Positions 43,854 through 52,159 of a DNA stretch of 64,000 bases are shown piece after piece. Every line of letters starts with the position of its first letter. The first letter of the stretch is position 1. The DNA is taken from positions 992,001-1,056,000 of the forward strand of contig NC_013132.1 in the NCBI RefSeq assembly GCF_000024005.1, given 5' to 3'. The notes beneath the pieces are model-generated. The model was not told the origin of the DNA and did no database searches. It worked only from the letters and a program-made list of their open reading frames with translations. Both the position numbers and the translations under genes were made by a program. This stretch comes from Chitinophaga pinensis DSM 2588 (GTDB lineage Bacteria; Bacteroidota; Bacteroidia; Chitinophagales; Chitinophagaceae).

Positions 43854-44552
43854 ATGACAAAGAAGATTATCCTTTCGTTTGCGGCCCTTGCAATTTCTTT
43901 CGGAGCTATGTCTCAGGTGCGGGTAGGTGTAAAAGGTGGTTGGAACCTTTCCTCAATTTCAGTTGACAATGACGGATCTGTAGATAAAGACCGTTCATTA
44001 TCAGGTTACCACATTGGTGCTATCGTGGATTTCCCACTGATAAAAAATGTGTTGTCCTTCCAGCCTGGCGTTTTCTATACCACTAAAGGTGCGAAACTGA
44101 CCTCAGGTGATAAAGACAATGACGCGACAGTTCCTTATGTTAAGTACACAACCAGGCCCCAATACATTGAAGTTCCGGTAAACTTTATTGGTAAAATTCC
44201 GGTAGGTGAAAACGCCAGATTATTCGCAGGTGTTGGTCCTTACTTTGCATTCGGCGTAGCCGGTAAAAACAAAGTGAGTAGCACACTCGCCGGTGTAACT
44301 ACTTCTTCTGAATCCGACATCAAGTGGGATGATGATACCCCATTCAATGATGGCGATCCTGATCGTGGTCTGAACAAGTACAAAAGATTCGACTGGGGTG
44401 GTAATGTGCAGGTAGGTGCTGAGATCCATAACGTCCTGCTTTCTGCACAGTATGGCCTTGGTTTCGGTAAGATCAACTCTGGTGGAGACGACAGCAGAAA
44501 TGACAAAAACAAGAACCGTGTATTTTCAGTTTCTGTAGGTTATCTGTTCTAG
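43854..44552 (+). CDS. Outer-membrane beta-barrel protein (PF13568 type), copy 1
   Basis: The 232-residue protein has a signal peptide (MTKKIILSFAALAISFGAMS) and eight amphipathic strands typical of the small porin-like outer-membrane barrel family. Landmarks are VGVKGGWNLSSIS, FQPGVFYTTKGAKL, IEVPVNFIGKIPV, LFAGVGPYFAFGVAG and the terminal aromatic VFSVSVGYLF. Such barrels are abundant in Bacteroidota, usually of unknown ligand. First of three related tandem genes. Confidence 0.9.
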   Translation: MTKKIILSFAALAISFGAMSQVRVGVKGGWNLSSISVDNDGSVDKDRSLSGYHIGAIVDFPLIKNVLSFQPGVFYTTKGAKLTSGDKDNDATVPYVKYTTRPQYIEVPVNFIGKIPVGENARLFAGVGPYFAFGVAGKNKVSSTLAGVTTSSESDIKWDDDTPFNDGDPDRGLNKYKRFDWGGNVQVGAEIHNVLLSAQYGLGFGKINSGGDDSRNDKNKNRVFSVSVGYLF

Positions 44553-44621
44553 TAGTACAACAAGTTTAAACCCGGGTGTAAACAGGCAACACCTAACTAA
44601 TAACACAATAGCTATGAAAAT

Positions 44622-44657
44622 GGTATAACATCCACAGCGCCTGTCGGATGTTATACC
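44622..44657 (+). promoter_or_regulatory. Perfect 12-bp hairpin before the second barrel gene
   Basis: GGTATAACATCC and GGATGTTATACC pair fully around a 12-nt loop and end 19 nt before the ATG at 44677. There is no U-tract, so an mRNA processing or stabilising element, a translation control hairpin or an operator is more likely than a terminator. Confidence 0.55.
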
Positions 44658-44676
44658 GAAAATTTAAAACACCTAT

Positions 44677-45294
44677 ATGAAAAATGTATTATTATCTGCT
44701 GCTGCACTGATGATTGCAGGCATTACTTTCGGCCAGACAAAATTCGGTATCGTGGCAGGACCAAACTTCTCTAGTGCAACCGTTAAAAGCGCAACCGGCG
44801 ACAAAGAAACCGGCGACCTCCTGGTAGGCGTAAGAGCTGGTGTAACTGCCGATCTGCAGCTGGCTGACGAGTTCTATATCGGTACAGGACTGCTGTATGC
44901 CGGTAAGGGAAGTAAAAACAAAGACAACAGCGATTTTAAAACTACATTGTCTTACCTCCAGTTGCCCATCAACTTCCTGTTCAAACCAGAAGTTGGTTCC
45001 GGTAAACTGAACCTGGGAGCAGGTCCTTACGTTGCATACGGCTTAGGTGGTAAACACAAAGGTACCGTTGGTAACGTTACCGGCGAACTGAAAGCATTTG
45101 ATGACGAAGCGGGTCTGGCCAAACTTAAACGTTTTGATGCAGGTCTGGGCGTTGTTGCTGGATATGAACTGAAGCAAGGTCTGTACCTGGGTCTGAATGC
45201 TGACCTGGGCCTGGTAAATGCATATGACAATACTGACAATGACCGCAGCTGGAAAAACACCTCTTTTGGTGTGTCTGTAGGTTATAAGTTCTAA
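44677..45294 (+). CDS. Outer-membrane beta-barrel protein (PF13568 type), copy 2
   Basis: The 205-residue protein has a signal peptide (MKNVLLSAAALMIAGITFGQ) and the same strand order as copy 1: FGIVAGPNFSSATV, YIGTGLLYAGKGSK, LQLPINFLFKPEV, LGAGPYVAYGLGG and a terminal FGVSVGYKF. It is shorter in the loops. It may be read through from copy 1 through the hairpin at 44622-44657. A strong terminator follows it. Confidence 0.9.
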   Translation: MKNVLLSAAALMIAGITFGQTKFGIVAGPNFSSATVKSATGDKETGDLLVGVRAGVTADLQLADEFYIGTGLLYAGKGSKNKDNSDFKTTLSYLQLPINFLFKPEVGSGKLNLGAGPYVAYGLGGKHKGTVGNVTGELKAFDDEAGLAKLKRFDAGLGVVAGYELKQGLYLGLNADLGLVNAYDNTDNDRSWKNTSFGVSVGYKF

Positions 45295-45314
45295 GGCAAG
45301 CAAATATTTATCGG

Positions 45315-45351
45315 AAAAGTCCTCTTCGCCACCCGGCGGAGGGGACTTTTT
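45315..45351 (+). terminator. Terminator after barrel copy 2
   Basis: AAAAGTCC/GGACTTTT plus an inner CGCC/GGCG helix around ACCC form a long stem ending in TTTTT; the third barrel gene must have its own promoter. Confidence 0.88.
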
Positions 45352-45539
45352 CTATTTTAGCTACGTTGCCGAGATTTTTTATGCTCTACACAAAAAATTA
45401 AAGTAAGAAAGTGGACAATTAGCTTAATTTTATGCCCGTATTTTTATTTACGGGAGCGTATCCCGTGTTGTTTCCCTGAAAATACCCAAGTTTTTAAAGA
45501 AGAGGACAATACCGCACATTACAACACAACATGTAACGC

Positions 45540-46241
45540 ATGAGTAAAATTTTTACACTTATCTTTTTAGTGTTTCTTGCATTCCTATTTCCTGTACACG
45601 CTCAGGTTAGTCTGGGGTTAAGAGGAGGCTATACTTTATCCGCCACGCAGATCAAAAATTCGCAAGGCTATAAGAGTAACAGTATCGGCACCAGCAGCCA
45701 GCTAAAAAATTTGCATGCAGACCTGATTATCAATGTACCTGTGTACAAAAATCTTCATTTTCAGCCACTGGTAAGATACATTACCAAGGGCGCTTACCTC
45801 CGTCCGCTACCTGATAAGTCAGGCTTACTGGTAGAATCAGCCAACCAGCTGAAACTGCACTACCTGGAAGTTCCAATGAATGTGGTATTTAAAATCCCCG
45901 TATCGATCGGCAAGATCGTTCTGGGAGCAGGCCCTTATGTAGCGTATGGCCTGGGCGGATCTTATGACCTGGATCTGCTGTACAACGGAACTGTACTGAG
46001 TACCGAATCACATGATGTAAAATTCAATTATAAAGACCGGGGCATTGCACCAGGCGTTGAACTGAGCAGGTTTGATGCCGGCGCGAATGTGGCCCTTGGA
46101 TTTGAATTTAACAATCTGATGGTATTGGGTGCTAGTCTCAGCAGGGGGTATACTAATCTTGACCGGACTTCTTCCGCCAAGATTACCAACAGCTATTTTT
46201 CTTTGAGTTTAGGTATTCTGCTCAACAGAGAAGATTATTAA
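45540..46241 (+). CDS. Outer-membrane beta-barrel protein (PF13568 type), copy 3
   Basis: The 233-residue protein has a signal peptide (MSKIFTLIFLVFLAFLFPVHAQ) and the same landmarks as copies 1 and 2: VSLGLRGGYTLSAT, FQPLVRYITKGAYL, LEVPMNVVFKIPV, LGAGPYVAYGLGG and the terminal FSLSLGILL. The GAGPYVAYGLGG block is identical to that of copy 2, while the flanks diverged, which fits an old tandem duplication. It is separated from copy 2 by a terminator and 245 bp. Confidence 0.9.
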   Translation: MSKIFTLIFLVFLAFLFPVHAQVSLGLRGGYTLSATQIKNSQGYKSNSIGTSSQLKNLHADLIINVPVYKNLHFQPLVRYITKGAYLRPLPDKSGLLVESANQLKLHYLEVPMNVVFKIPVSIGKIVLGAGPYVAYGLGGSYDLDLLYNGTVLSTESHDVKFNYKDRGIAPGVELSRFDAGANVALGFEFNNLMVLGASLSRGYTNLDRTSSAKITNSYFSLSLGILLNREDY

Positions 46242-46266
46242 GAGAAATACACCAGTGCGTTATTGT

Positions 46267-46309
46267 CTGGGGAGTTCGCCATATAGGCGGACTCCCCAGT
46301 TTTTTTTTT
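46267..46309 (+). terminator. Terminator of the third barrel gene
   Basis: CTGGGGAGTTCGCC (46267-46280) pairs with GGCGGACTCCCCAG (46286-46299, one mismatch) around ATATA and is followed by ten T. Confidence 0.92.
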
Positions 46310-46469
46310 AAAGGGATAGGGGGATGCTTATCGACAGCCGTCTTAGAAGTGGTAATCCCAGAAAGTATTATCTCAAAAAAAACAAAAAGTGTGACAGTTA
46401 TTCGGACATGCCACGACGTTTCCACGTGTTGGCATTTTTTTTAAGAAAAAACGGTTACCATTCAATAAA

Positions 46470-46498
46470 AAAGCGGTCCGCCTCAGGCGGACCGCTTT
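46470..46498 (-). terminator. Terminator of metF
   Basis: AAAGCGGTCCGCC/GGCGGACCGCTTT forms a perfect 13-bp stem with a 3-nt loop; read leftward it is followed by six T. Confidence 0.9.
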
Positions 46499-46524
46499 AA
46501 TTTTATCATGTAGGGCGTGGATTA

Positions 46525-47478
46525 TTACACTACCTGTGCCACTGCTTTATGAATAACGTGTGGTTTACCCAGGGTATAATAGTGGAGTACCGGCACACCA
46601 AACTGTTTCAGTTCTTTCGACTGTTTGATCAGCCATTCTGTACCGACTTCCTCTACTTCCTTGTCTGTTTTGCATTTGAGGATCTCTGTGGAAAGTTCGG
46701 TAGGAATATCCACATGGAAGGTGCGGGGAAGGATGGTCAGCTGTTTGCGGGTGGTGATCGGTTTCAGTCCCGGAATGATCGGAACGGTGATACCTGCTTC
46801 CCGGCATTTACCCACGAAATCGATGAATTTCTGGTTATCGAAGAACATCTGGGTAACAATATAATCAGCTCCATTTTCCACCTTCTTTTTCAGATAGCTC
46901 ATATCTGTCTGCATGTTGGGCGCTTCGAAGTGTTTCTCGGGGTAGCCAGCCACACCGATACAGAACTTCGTTTTCACCCCGCTTTGCAGGTCTTCTTCCA
47001 GGTAGATACCATTATTCATGTGTACTACCTGCTGGAGCAGCTGGTCCGCATAACGGTGTCCGTTTGGCTCCGGTTCAAAGAAAGTCTCATTTTTGGGTGC
47101 ATCACCACGTAAAACGAGTACATTATCCACACCCAGGTAGTTGAGGTCGATCAGTGCATTTTCTGTTTCCTCCCTGCTAAAGCCTCCACAGATCAGGTGT
47201 GGCACAGCATCTACATTGTAGTGCCCCATTAGTGCTGCACAGATGGCTACTGTGCCTGGTCTTTTACGGATTTCTACTTTTTCAAAAGAACCATCGGCTC
47301 TTTTTTTGAACATGTGTTCACTTCTATGGTAGGTAACGTTAACAAAAGCGGGTTTGAATTCCATTAATGGATCGAGGTGATCATATATAGAGTCAATACT
47401 TTTACCTTTAAGGGGCGGCAGGATCTCAAATGAGATCAGGGTATCTTTAGCCTGTGCAATGTGTTCTGTTACTTTCAT
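46525..47478 (-). CDS. metF: Methylenetetrahydrofolate reductase
   Basis: MetF uses FAD to reduce methylene-THF to methyl-THF for methionine synthesis. The 317-residue enzyme has the TIM-barrel motifs SFEILPPLKGKSIDSIY, VNVTYHRSEH, PHLICGGFSREETENAL, NVLVLRGDAP and IVTQMFFDNQKFIDF, and PIIPGLKPITTRKQL. Length fits the bacterial single-domain type. A perfect -7 box (47513-47520) precedes it. No methionine synthase gene is in the window. Confidence 0.96.
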   Translation of the reverse strand: MKVTEHIAQAKDTLISFEILPPLKGKSIDSIYDHLDPLMEFKPAFVNVTYHRSEHMFKKRADGSFEKVEIRKRPGTVAICAALMGHYNVDAVPHLICGGFSREETENALIDLNYLGVDNVLVLRGDAPKNETFFEPEPNGHRYADQLLQQVVHMNNGIYLEEDLQSGVKTKFCIGVAGYPEKHFEAPNMQTDMSYLKKKVENGADYIVTQMFFDNQKFIDFVGKCREAGITVPIIPGLKPITTRKQLTILPRTFHVDIPTELSTEILKCKTDKEVEEVGTEWLIKQSKELKQFGVPVLHYYTLGKPHVIHKAVAQVV

Positions 47479-47512
47479 AGCAAAATAGAAGTGGACTTGA
47501 GTTAATGCCGCT

Positions 47513-47520
47513 CAAAAATA
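47513..47520 (-). promoter_or_regulatory. Promoter -7 box of metF
   Basis: Read leftward this is TATTTTTG, a perfect TAnnTTTG match 34 nt before the start codon at 47478. Confidence 0.55.
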
Positions 47521-47646
47521 AGACATATGTCAGTATTATCATCTAATTTTTGGCGAAAAGGGCGAATATTTTTTTAGATTGTACGCTATTCATAGATAAA
47601 AATTAAGCGGTAGGTGATAAAGTGTGTGAGTGCCAACAGTTAACCG

Positions 47647-47684
47647 TTGAAAGCTAAACTAAAAGTGTATTTTTGCTAAGTTTG
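47647..47684 (+). promoter_or_regulatory. Promoter region of lptB
   Basis: TTG (47647-47649), then after 18 nt TATTTTTG (47668-47675), and directly behind it a second perfect box TAAGTTTG (47677-47684), 5 nt before the ATG at 47690. One or both boxes may be used. Confidence 0.6.
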
Positions 47685-47689
47685 AACAT

Positions 47690-48454
47690 ATGGCATTAAA
47701 AATACATACAGATCAGCTGGTAAAGCGTTACGGTCACAGAACCGTAGCGAACCATGTATCTGTAGAAGTGACACAAGGAGAGATCGTGGGTTTACTCGGA
47801 CCTAACGGCGCCGGTAAAACAACCACATTCTACATGGTAGTGGGGCTTATCAAGCCCGATGAGGGACAGGTGTACCTGGATGAGGTGAATATCACTAAGC
47901 TGCCAATGTATAAAAGGGCGAAGATGGGTATCGGCTATCTGCCACAGGAGGCTTCGGTATTCCGTAAGCTGAGTGTGGAGGATAACATATCCGCCGTACT
48001 GGAAATGACCGGACTGAAAAAAGCAGAACAGAAGGAAAAACTGGAAAGTCTGCTGGAAGAGTTCCGTCTGACCCACGTACGTAAGAGTCCCGGCGATGTA
48101 TTGAGCGGTGGTGAGCGCAGGCGTACCGAAATCGCCCGTGCACTCGCGGTGGACCCTAAGTTCATCCTGTTGGACGAGCCGTTTGCGGGTATCGATCCTA
48201 TTGCCGTGGAAGATATTCAGTCAATAGTTGCCCGTCTTAAATACAAGAACATCGGGATCCTCATAACAGACCATAACGTACAGGAGACACTTTCCATCAC
48301 AGACCGGGCATACCTTCTTTTTGAAGGAAAGATCCTGAAAGCCGGTACCGCGGAAGAGTTGGCCGAAGACGAACAGGTTAGAAAAGTGTATCTTGGCCAG
48401 AATTTCATTTTACGTCGTAAAAATTACCTGGACGAAGCAGCTAAGAAACAATAA
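47690..48454 (+). CDS. lptB: LPS export ABC transporter ATPase LptB
   Basis: LptB powers the Lpt bridge that moves LPS to the outer membrane. The 254-residue ATPase has Walker [12 protein letters not shown]-loop [15 protein letters not shown], signature [15 protein letters not shown], Walker [14 protein letters not shown] and the H-loop [10 protein letters not shown]. The [11 protein letters not shown] spelling and the region FRKLSVEDN are LptB-specific. The other lpt genes are not in the window. It is followed by the GH3 auxin-type gene 23 bp downstream. Confidence 0.95.
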   Translation: MALKIHTDQLVKRYGHRTVANHVSVEVTQGEIVGLLGPNGAGKTTTFYMVVGLIKPDEGQVYLDEVNITKLPMYKRAKMGIGYLPQEASVFRKLSVEDNISAVLEMTGLKKAEQKEKLESLLEEFRLTHVRKSPGDVLSGGERRRTEIARALAVDPKFILLDEPFAGIDPIAVEDIQSIVARLKYKNIGILITDHNVQETLSITDRAYLLFEGKILKAGTAEELAEDEQVRKVYLGQNFILRRKNYLDEAAKKQ

Positions 48455-48477
48455 ACTACTACGTTCCTGATCCTATT

Positions 48478-50010
48478 ATGAGAATATTAAGTCCTGCAAT
48501 ATCACAGTTGGCGCGTTTGCGCATGGGGCGTATAGAATACTTTATGCAATACCCCGTGCAGGTGCAGCAACAGGTATTCCAGAACCTTATCAGCGCAGCT
48601 CAGTATACTGAGTTTGGCAAGCAGTACGGCTTTTCACAGATATATAAGATAGAAGAGTTCAAACAACGGGTACCTATTCACAATTATGATACCCTCAAGC
48701 CTTACATCCAGCGATTGATGGAAGGACAACAGAATATTCTGTGGAACACGCCTATCAAATGGTTCGCTAAATCCAGCGGTACCACTGCCGACAAAAGTAA
48801 ATTCATACCTGTTTCCGTAGAAAGCCTGGACGATTGTCATTATAGGGCCGGCCGGGACGTGTTATCACTGTACTATAATAATTTCCCTGATTCCCGTCTG
48901 CTGACCGGCAAGTCCCTTGTCATCGGCGGTAGTCACCAGGTAAATAAACTGGATGCTGAAAGTGATTCTTACTTTGGCGACCTGAGTGCGGTGATGCTGC
49001 AAAACATGCCATTCTATGGTAACATGATCCGTACGCCGGACCTTTCCATCGCCCTGATGGACGAATGGGAGGAAAAGATAGAGCGTATGGCAAATGCTGT
49101 CATTCACGAAAACGTCACCTCTATTGCTGGTGTGCCTACCTGGACACTGGTATTGATCAAACGTATATTCCAGATCACCGGGAAAGATAACCTGGCGGAT
49201 GTATGGCCTAACCTGGAACTGTATATGCACGGTGGTGTGAGCTTCACGCCGTACCGGGAGCAGTTTAAACAGCTGATCCGCAAGCCGGATATGTTTTACC
49301 AGGAGACCTACAATGCTTCTGAAGGTTTCTTCGCGGCACAGGATGTCATCGGCCAGGAAGGGTTGTTGTTATTCCTGAACCATGGTATCTTCTATGAGTT
49401 TATGCCAATGGAGGAATATGGGAAGGAATGTCCGCAGACATTACAGCTGCAGGATGTGGAAATGGGTAAGAACTACGCGCTGATCATCAGTACAAACGGT
49501 GGTCTGTGGCGTTACCTGGTGGGAGATACGGTGCAGTTTACCTCTCTGGCGCCTTACCGCGTGAAAGTAAGCGGTCGTACCAAGTCTTTCATCAATGCAT
49601 TCGGTGAAGAACTGATCGTTGAAAACTCTGATACAGCCATCGCAAAAGCCTGCGAGGTAACAGGCGCTGTGATGAACGATTATACTGCCGCTCCGATCTA
49701 TTTCAGTGGCAATGATGCCGGCGGACATGAATGGCTGCTGGACTTTGATAAAGCACCGGCTGATATTAACCAGTTCATCGATGTACTGGATAATACCCTG
49801 AAAGCCATCAACTCTGACTACGAAGCTAAAAGACATAAGGACATGGCGCTGCGCCGTCCCTTAGTACACGTACTGCCAAAAGGTACTTTTACCGAATGGC
49901 TGAAGAGCAAAGGCAAACTGGGAGGACAACACAAGGTGCCCCGTCTCAATAATGAGCGTCAGCACGTGGAAGAAATTCTTAAATTCACCAATATTTCCGG
50001 CAAAATCTAA
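48478..50010 (+). CDS. GH3 auxin-responsive-family acyl-adenylate enzyme
   Basis: The 510-residue protein belongs to the GH3 family of acyl-adenylating amide synthases, which join acids to amino acids in plants. Visible motifs are the ATP-binding SSGTTADKSKFIPVS, the YNASEGFFAAQD motif and the lid-region GRTKSFINAFGEELIVEN. Bacterial members have no proven substrate. It starts 23 bp after lptB and is followed 38 bp later by fabG, so it may share the lptB promoter; a fatty-acid or envelope link is possible but inferred. Confidence 0.9.
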   Translation: MRILSPAISQLARLRMGRIEYFMQYPVQVQQQVFQNLISAAQYTEFGKQYGFSQIYKIEEFKQRVPIHNYDTLKPYIQRLMEGQQNILWNTPIKWFAKSSGTTADKSKFIPVSVESLDDCHYRAGRDVLSLYYNNFPDSRLLTGKSLVIGGSHQVNKLDAESDSYFGDLSAVMLQNMPFYGNMIRTPDLSIALMDEWEEKIERMANAVIHENVTSIAGVPTWTLVLIKRIFQITGKDNLADVWPNLELYMHGGVSFTPYREQFKQLIRKPDMFYQETYNASEGFFAAQDVIGQEGLLLFLNHGIFYEFMPMEEYGKECPQTLQLQDVEMGKNYALIISTNGGLWRYLVGDTVQFTSLAPYRVKVSGRTKSFINAFGEELIVENSDTAIAKACEVTGAVMNDYTAAPIYFSGNDAGGHEWLLDFDKAPADINQFIDVLDNTLKAINSDYEAKRHKDMALRRPLVHVLPKGTFTEWLKSKGKLGGQHKVPRLNNERQHVEEILKFTNISGKI

Positions 50011-50048
50011 CCTGAATAAATCATTTAACTAACAACTATTACGTCTAT

Positions 50049-50798
50049 ATGAAATTACTGGAGAACAAAGTAGCTATTGTAACAGGCGCCAGCAGAGGTA
50101 TAGGTGAAGCTATCGCAATCAAATTTGCAGAGGAAGGTGCACACGTTGCATTCACATATCTCAGCTCTGACGAGAAAGCCAAAGCACTGGAACAAAAGTT
50201 ACAGGCAATGGGCGTAAAGGCTAAAGCCTATAAATCCAACGCCGGTGTGTACGAAGAAACTGAGACGCTGGTAAATGACGTACTGAAAGAATTCGGTAGC
50301 ATCGATATCTGCGTGAACAATGCAGGTATCTCCAAAGATAACCTGTTACTGCGTATGAGCCCTGATCAGTGGGACGACGTAATGGATATCAACCTGAAGA
50401 GCGTGTATAACATGACTAAACAGGTGATCCGTCCGATGATGAAAGCAAAGAGTGGTTCTATCATCAATATGAGCTCTATCATCGGTATGAAAGGTAACGC
50501 GGGTCAGAGTAGCTATGCTGCTTCTAAAGCGGGTATCATCGGTTTCACAAAATCTATCGCTGCTGAACTGGGTAGCCGTAACATCCGTGTGAATGCGGTT
50601 GCTCCTGGTTTCGTAGAAACAGATATGACGCATTATCTGAAAGATGGTGATGGCGCTAAGACTTACATGGAGAAAATTCCGCTGGGTCGTTTTGGCAGTC
50701 CTGAGGATATCGCAAATGTATGTGTGTTCCTGGCTTCGGGTTTGAGTAATTATGTGACCGGACAGGTGATCAGTGCCTGTGGAGGACTGAACATGTAG
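50049..50798 (+). CDS. fabG: 3-oxoacyl-ACP reductase FabG
   Basis: FabG performs the NADPH-dependent reduction of 3-oxoacyl-ACP in fatty-acid elongation. The 249-residue short-chain dehydrogenase has the cofactor motif VTGASRGIGEAIA, the NNAG motif, the catalytic Ser (IINMSSIIGMKGNAGQ), YxxxK in SYAASKAGIIGF, and the typical C-terminus VTGQVISACGGLNM. Other SDRs can look alike, but length, motifs and context all point to FabG. Its stop codon abuts the heptamer repeats. Confidence 0.95.
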   Translation: MKLLENKVAIVTGASRGIGEAIAIKFAEEGAHVAFTYLSSDEKAKALEQKLQAMGVKAKAYKSNAGVYEETETLVNDVLKEFGSIDICVNNAGISKDNLLLRMSPDQWDDVMDINLKSVYNMTKQVIRPMMKAKSGSIINMSSIIGMKGNAGQSSYAASKAGIIGFTKSIAAELGSRNIRVNAVAPGFVETDMTHYLKDGDGAKTYMEKIPLGRFGSPEDIANVCVFLASGLSNYVTGQVISACGGLNM

Positions 50799-50835
50799 TT
50801 CAATTAGGAATTAGGAATTAAGAATTAAGAATTGA
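50799..50835. repeat. Heptamer repeat arm 1 (AATTAGG/AATTAAG)
   Basis: Directly after the fabG stop codon the sequence runs TTCAATTAGG and then two AATTAGG and two AATTAAG units before GAATTGA. The reverse-complement set, with more units, occurs at 50985-51049. Confidence 0.8.
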
Positions 50836-50882
50836 GTGGGTTAATGTATCCCATTGAGTTTTCTGACAGACTAGTTCTAAAG

Positions 50883-50933
50883 ACATAAGAAGAAAGGGTG
50901 CTTCATTAATTGAAGCACCCTTTCTTCTTATGT
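50883..50933. terminator. Bidirectional terminator with 23-bp stem
   Basis: A perfect 23-bp stem (50883-50905 with 50911-50933; core GGGTGCTTCA) encloses the loop TTAAT. Runs of A and T at the foot serve both directions. It sits between convergent fabG and the SMP-30 gene, inside the heptamer inverted repeat. Confidence 0.9.
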
Positions 50934-50984
50934 ATAATCTATGGAAAATTCGAATTCAGTCTTCTCTATAATCTTCGCTGCATT

Positions 50985-51049
50985 TCAATTCTTAATTCTT
51001 AATTCTTAATTCTTAATTCTTAATTCCTAATTCCTAATTCCTAATTGAA
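50985..51049. repeat. Heptamer repeat arm 2 (inverted, expanded)
   Basis: Read leftward from the SMP-30 gene stop codon: TTCAATTAGG, three AATTAGG-type units, five AATTAAG-type units, then GAATTGA. The order of variants matches arm 1, so the two arms form a large inverted repeat with different unit counts. Confidence 0.8.
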
Positions 51050-51940
51050 CTAATATCTCTTGCCTGGTATTTCCACATTAAACTGCTCCATACACTTCCT
51101 GTCCTGTAAGGTTACATACACTGTTTTTCCATCCTTACCACCGAAGGTCAGGTTGCTGCAATGTTTGCCTTTCAGCGGGATTTCCCGGATCTCTGTCCCT
51201 TCGGGAGACAGTACGACGATGGTACCTTTTCCCCAGCGGGCGATGTACAGGTTACCGGCTTTGTCGCATTTCATGCCATCGAAGCCGAAATCAGGGAAGG
51301 AGGCGAATAAGGTCTTGTTGCTGATGTTGCCATTATTGTCTACATCATACTTCCATACTTTACGCTGTACGCTTTCATTGACATACAGGGTCTTTTCGTC
51401 GGGGCTCAGTTCAATACCATTGGTAGTACCCATATTGGCTTCCAGCAGTACGGCTTTGCCGCCTTTATCGATACGCCATATCTGACCACCGGAGTTTTTC
51501 CAGTCAGGATCGGATGCGAATAACTGATCTTTTTTATTGATACAGAGGTCGTTAGGTTGAGACATCTTATCGGAATGTACATACACGCTTACTTTCCGGG
51601 TCTTTGGATTTACCTCAAGTACATTATGCCCTTTGAAGTCGGGCAGGTACATATTGCCTTTGCTGTTGAACTGGATGCTGTTGGCAATACTGCTGTCGGG
51701 TAGTGTTACAAACAATTCGCCGCTACCGTCTTTCGTGCTGATCTTACCGATGGTGCCATCTTTCAGATAGTTGACTACATAGAGGTTGCCTGCTTTGTCA
51801 AAGTTGGGGCCTTCAATATTGACAGAGAACATGTTTTCTTTTGTCAGATCCTGTGCCTGGTATAATGCCGTGGATTTATCCTGTGCCATCGCTGCACAGC
51901 CTGCGGTCATCACCAGCAATAAACAGATATGCTGTTTCAT
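51050..51940 (-). CDS. SMP-30/gluconolactonase-family protein, exported
   Basis: This 296-residue protein has a signal peptide (MKQHICLLLVMTAGCAAMAQ) and a six-bladed beta-propeller with family blocks: FDKAGNLYVVNYLKDG, QPNDLCINKKDQLFASD, NGIELSPDEKTLYVNES, GFDGMKCDKAGNLYIARW and CSNLTFGGKDGKTVYVT. SMP-30 proteins are metal-dependent lactonases; Asn and Asp residues at blade ends match the metal site. The periplasmic substrate is unknown. The stop codon abuts the heptamer repeat. Confidence 0.9.
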   Translation of the reverse strand: MKQHICLLLVMTAGCAAMAQDKSTALYQAQDLTKENMFSVNIEGPNFDKAGNLYVVNYLKDGTIGKISTKDGSGELFVTLPDSSIANSIQFNSKGNMYLPDFKGHNVLEVNPKTRKVSVYVHSDKMSQPNDLCINKKDQLFASDPDWKNSGGQIWRIDKGGKAVLLEANMGTTNGIELSPDEKTLYVNESVQRKVWKYDVDNNGNISNKTLFASFPDFGFDGMKCDKAGNLYIARWGKGTIVVLSPEGTEIREIPLKGKHCSNLTFGGKDGKTVYVTLQDRKCMEQFNVEIPGKRY

Positions 51941-52119
51941 GATGAGAAATTAACGTGAACCATTAAGTTAAGAAAAGATATGTGGTAATCAAGGCTTATT
52001 AAGATGAGCGGCAGATATTCTCCTTGTTTGTGTAATTGGTTTTTATGATAAAAATGAGTACATTATTTGTTATTCAAAAATTTGGTTATCAAACTATTAA
52101 TATATTAGAGAAGTACTTA

Positions 52120-52127
52120 TATATTTG
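52120..52127 (+). promoter_or_regulatory. Promoter -7 box of the 492-residue lipoprotein gene
   Basis: TATATTTG is a perfect TAnnTTTG match 32 nt before the ATG at 52160. Confidence 0.6.
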
Positions 52128-52159
52128 TAGTGTTATTAGTCCTGTGTAAACGTCATCAT

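Noticed and set aside
50799..51049. CRISPR-like array
   Set aside because: The 7-bp units have no spacers and no cas gene is near; they are simple heptamer repeats.
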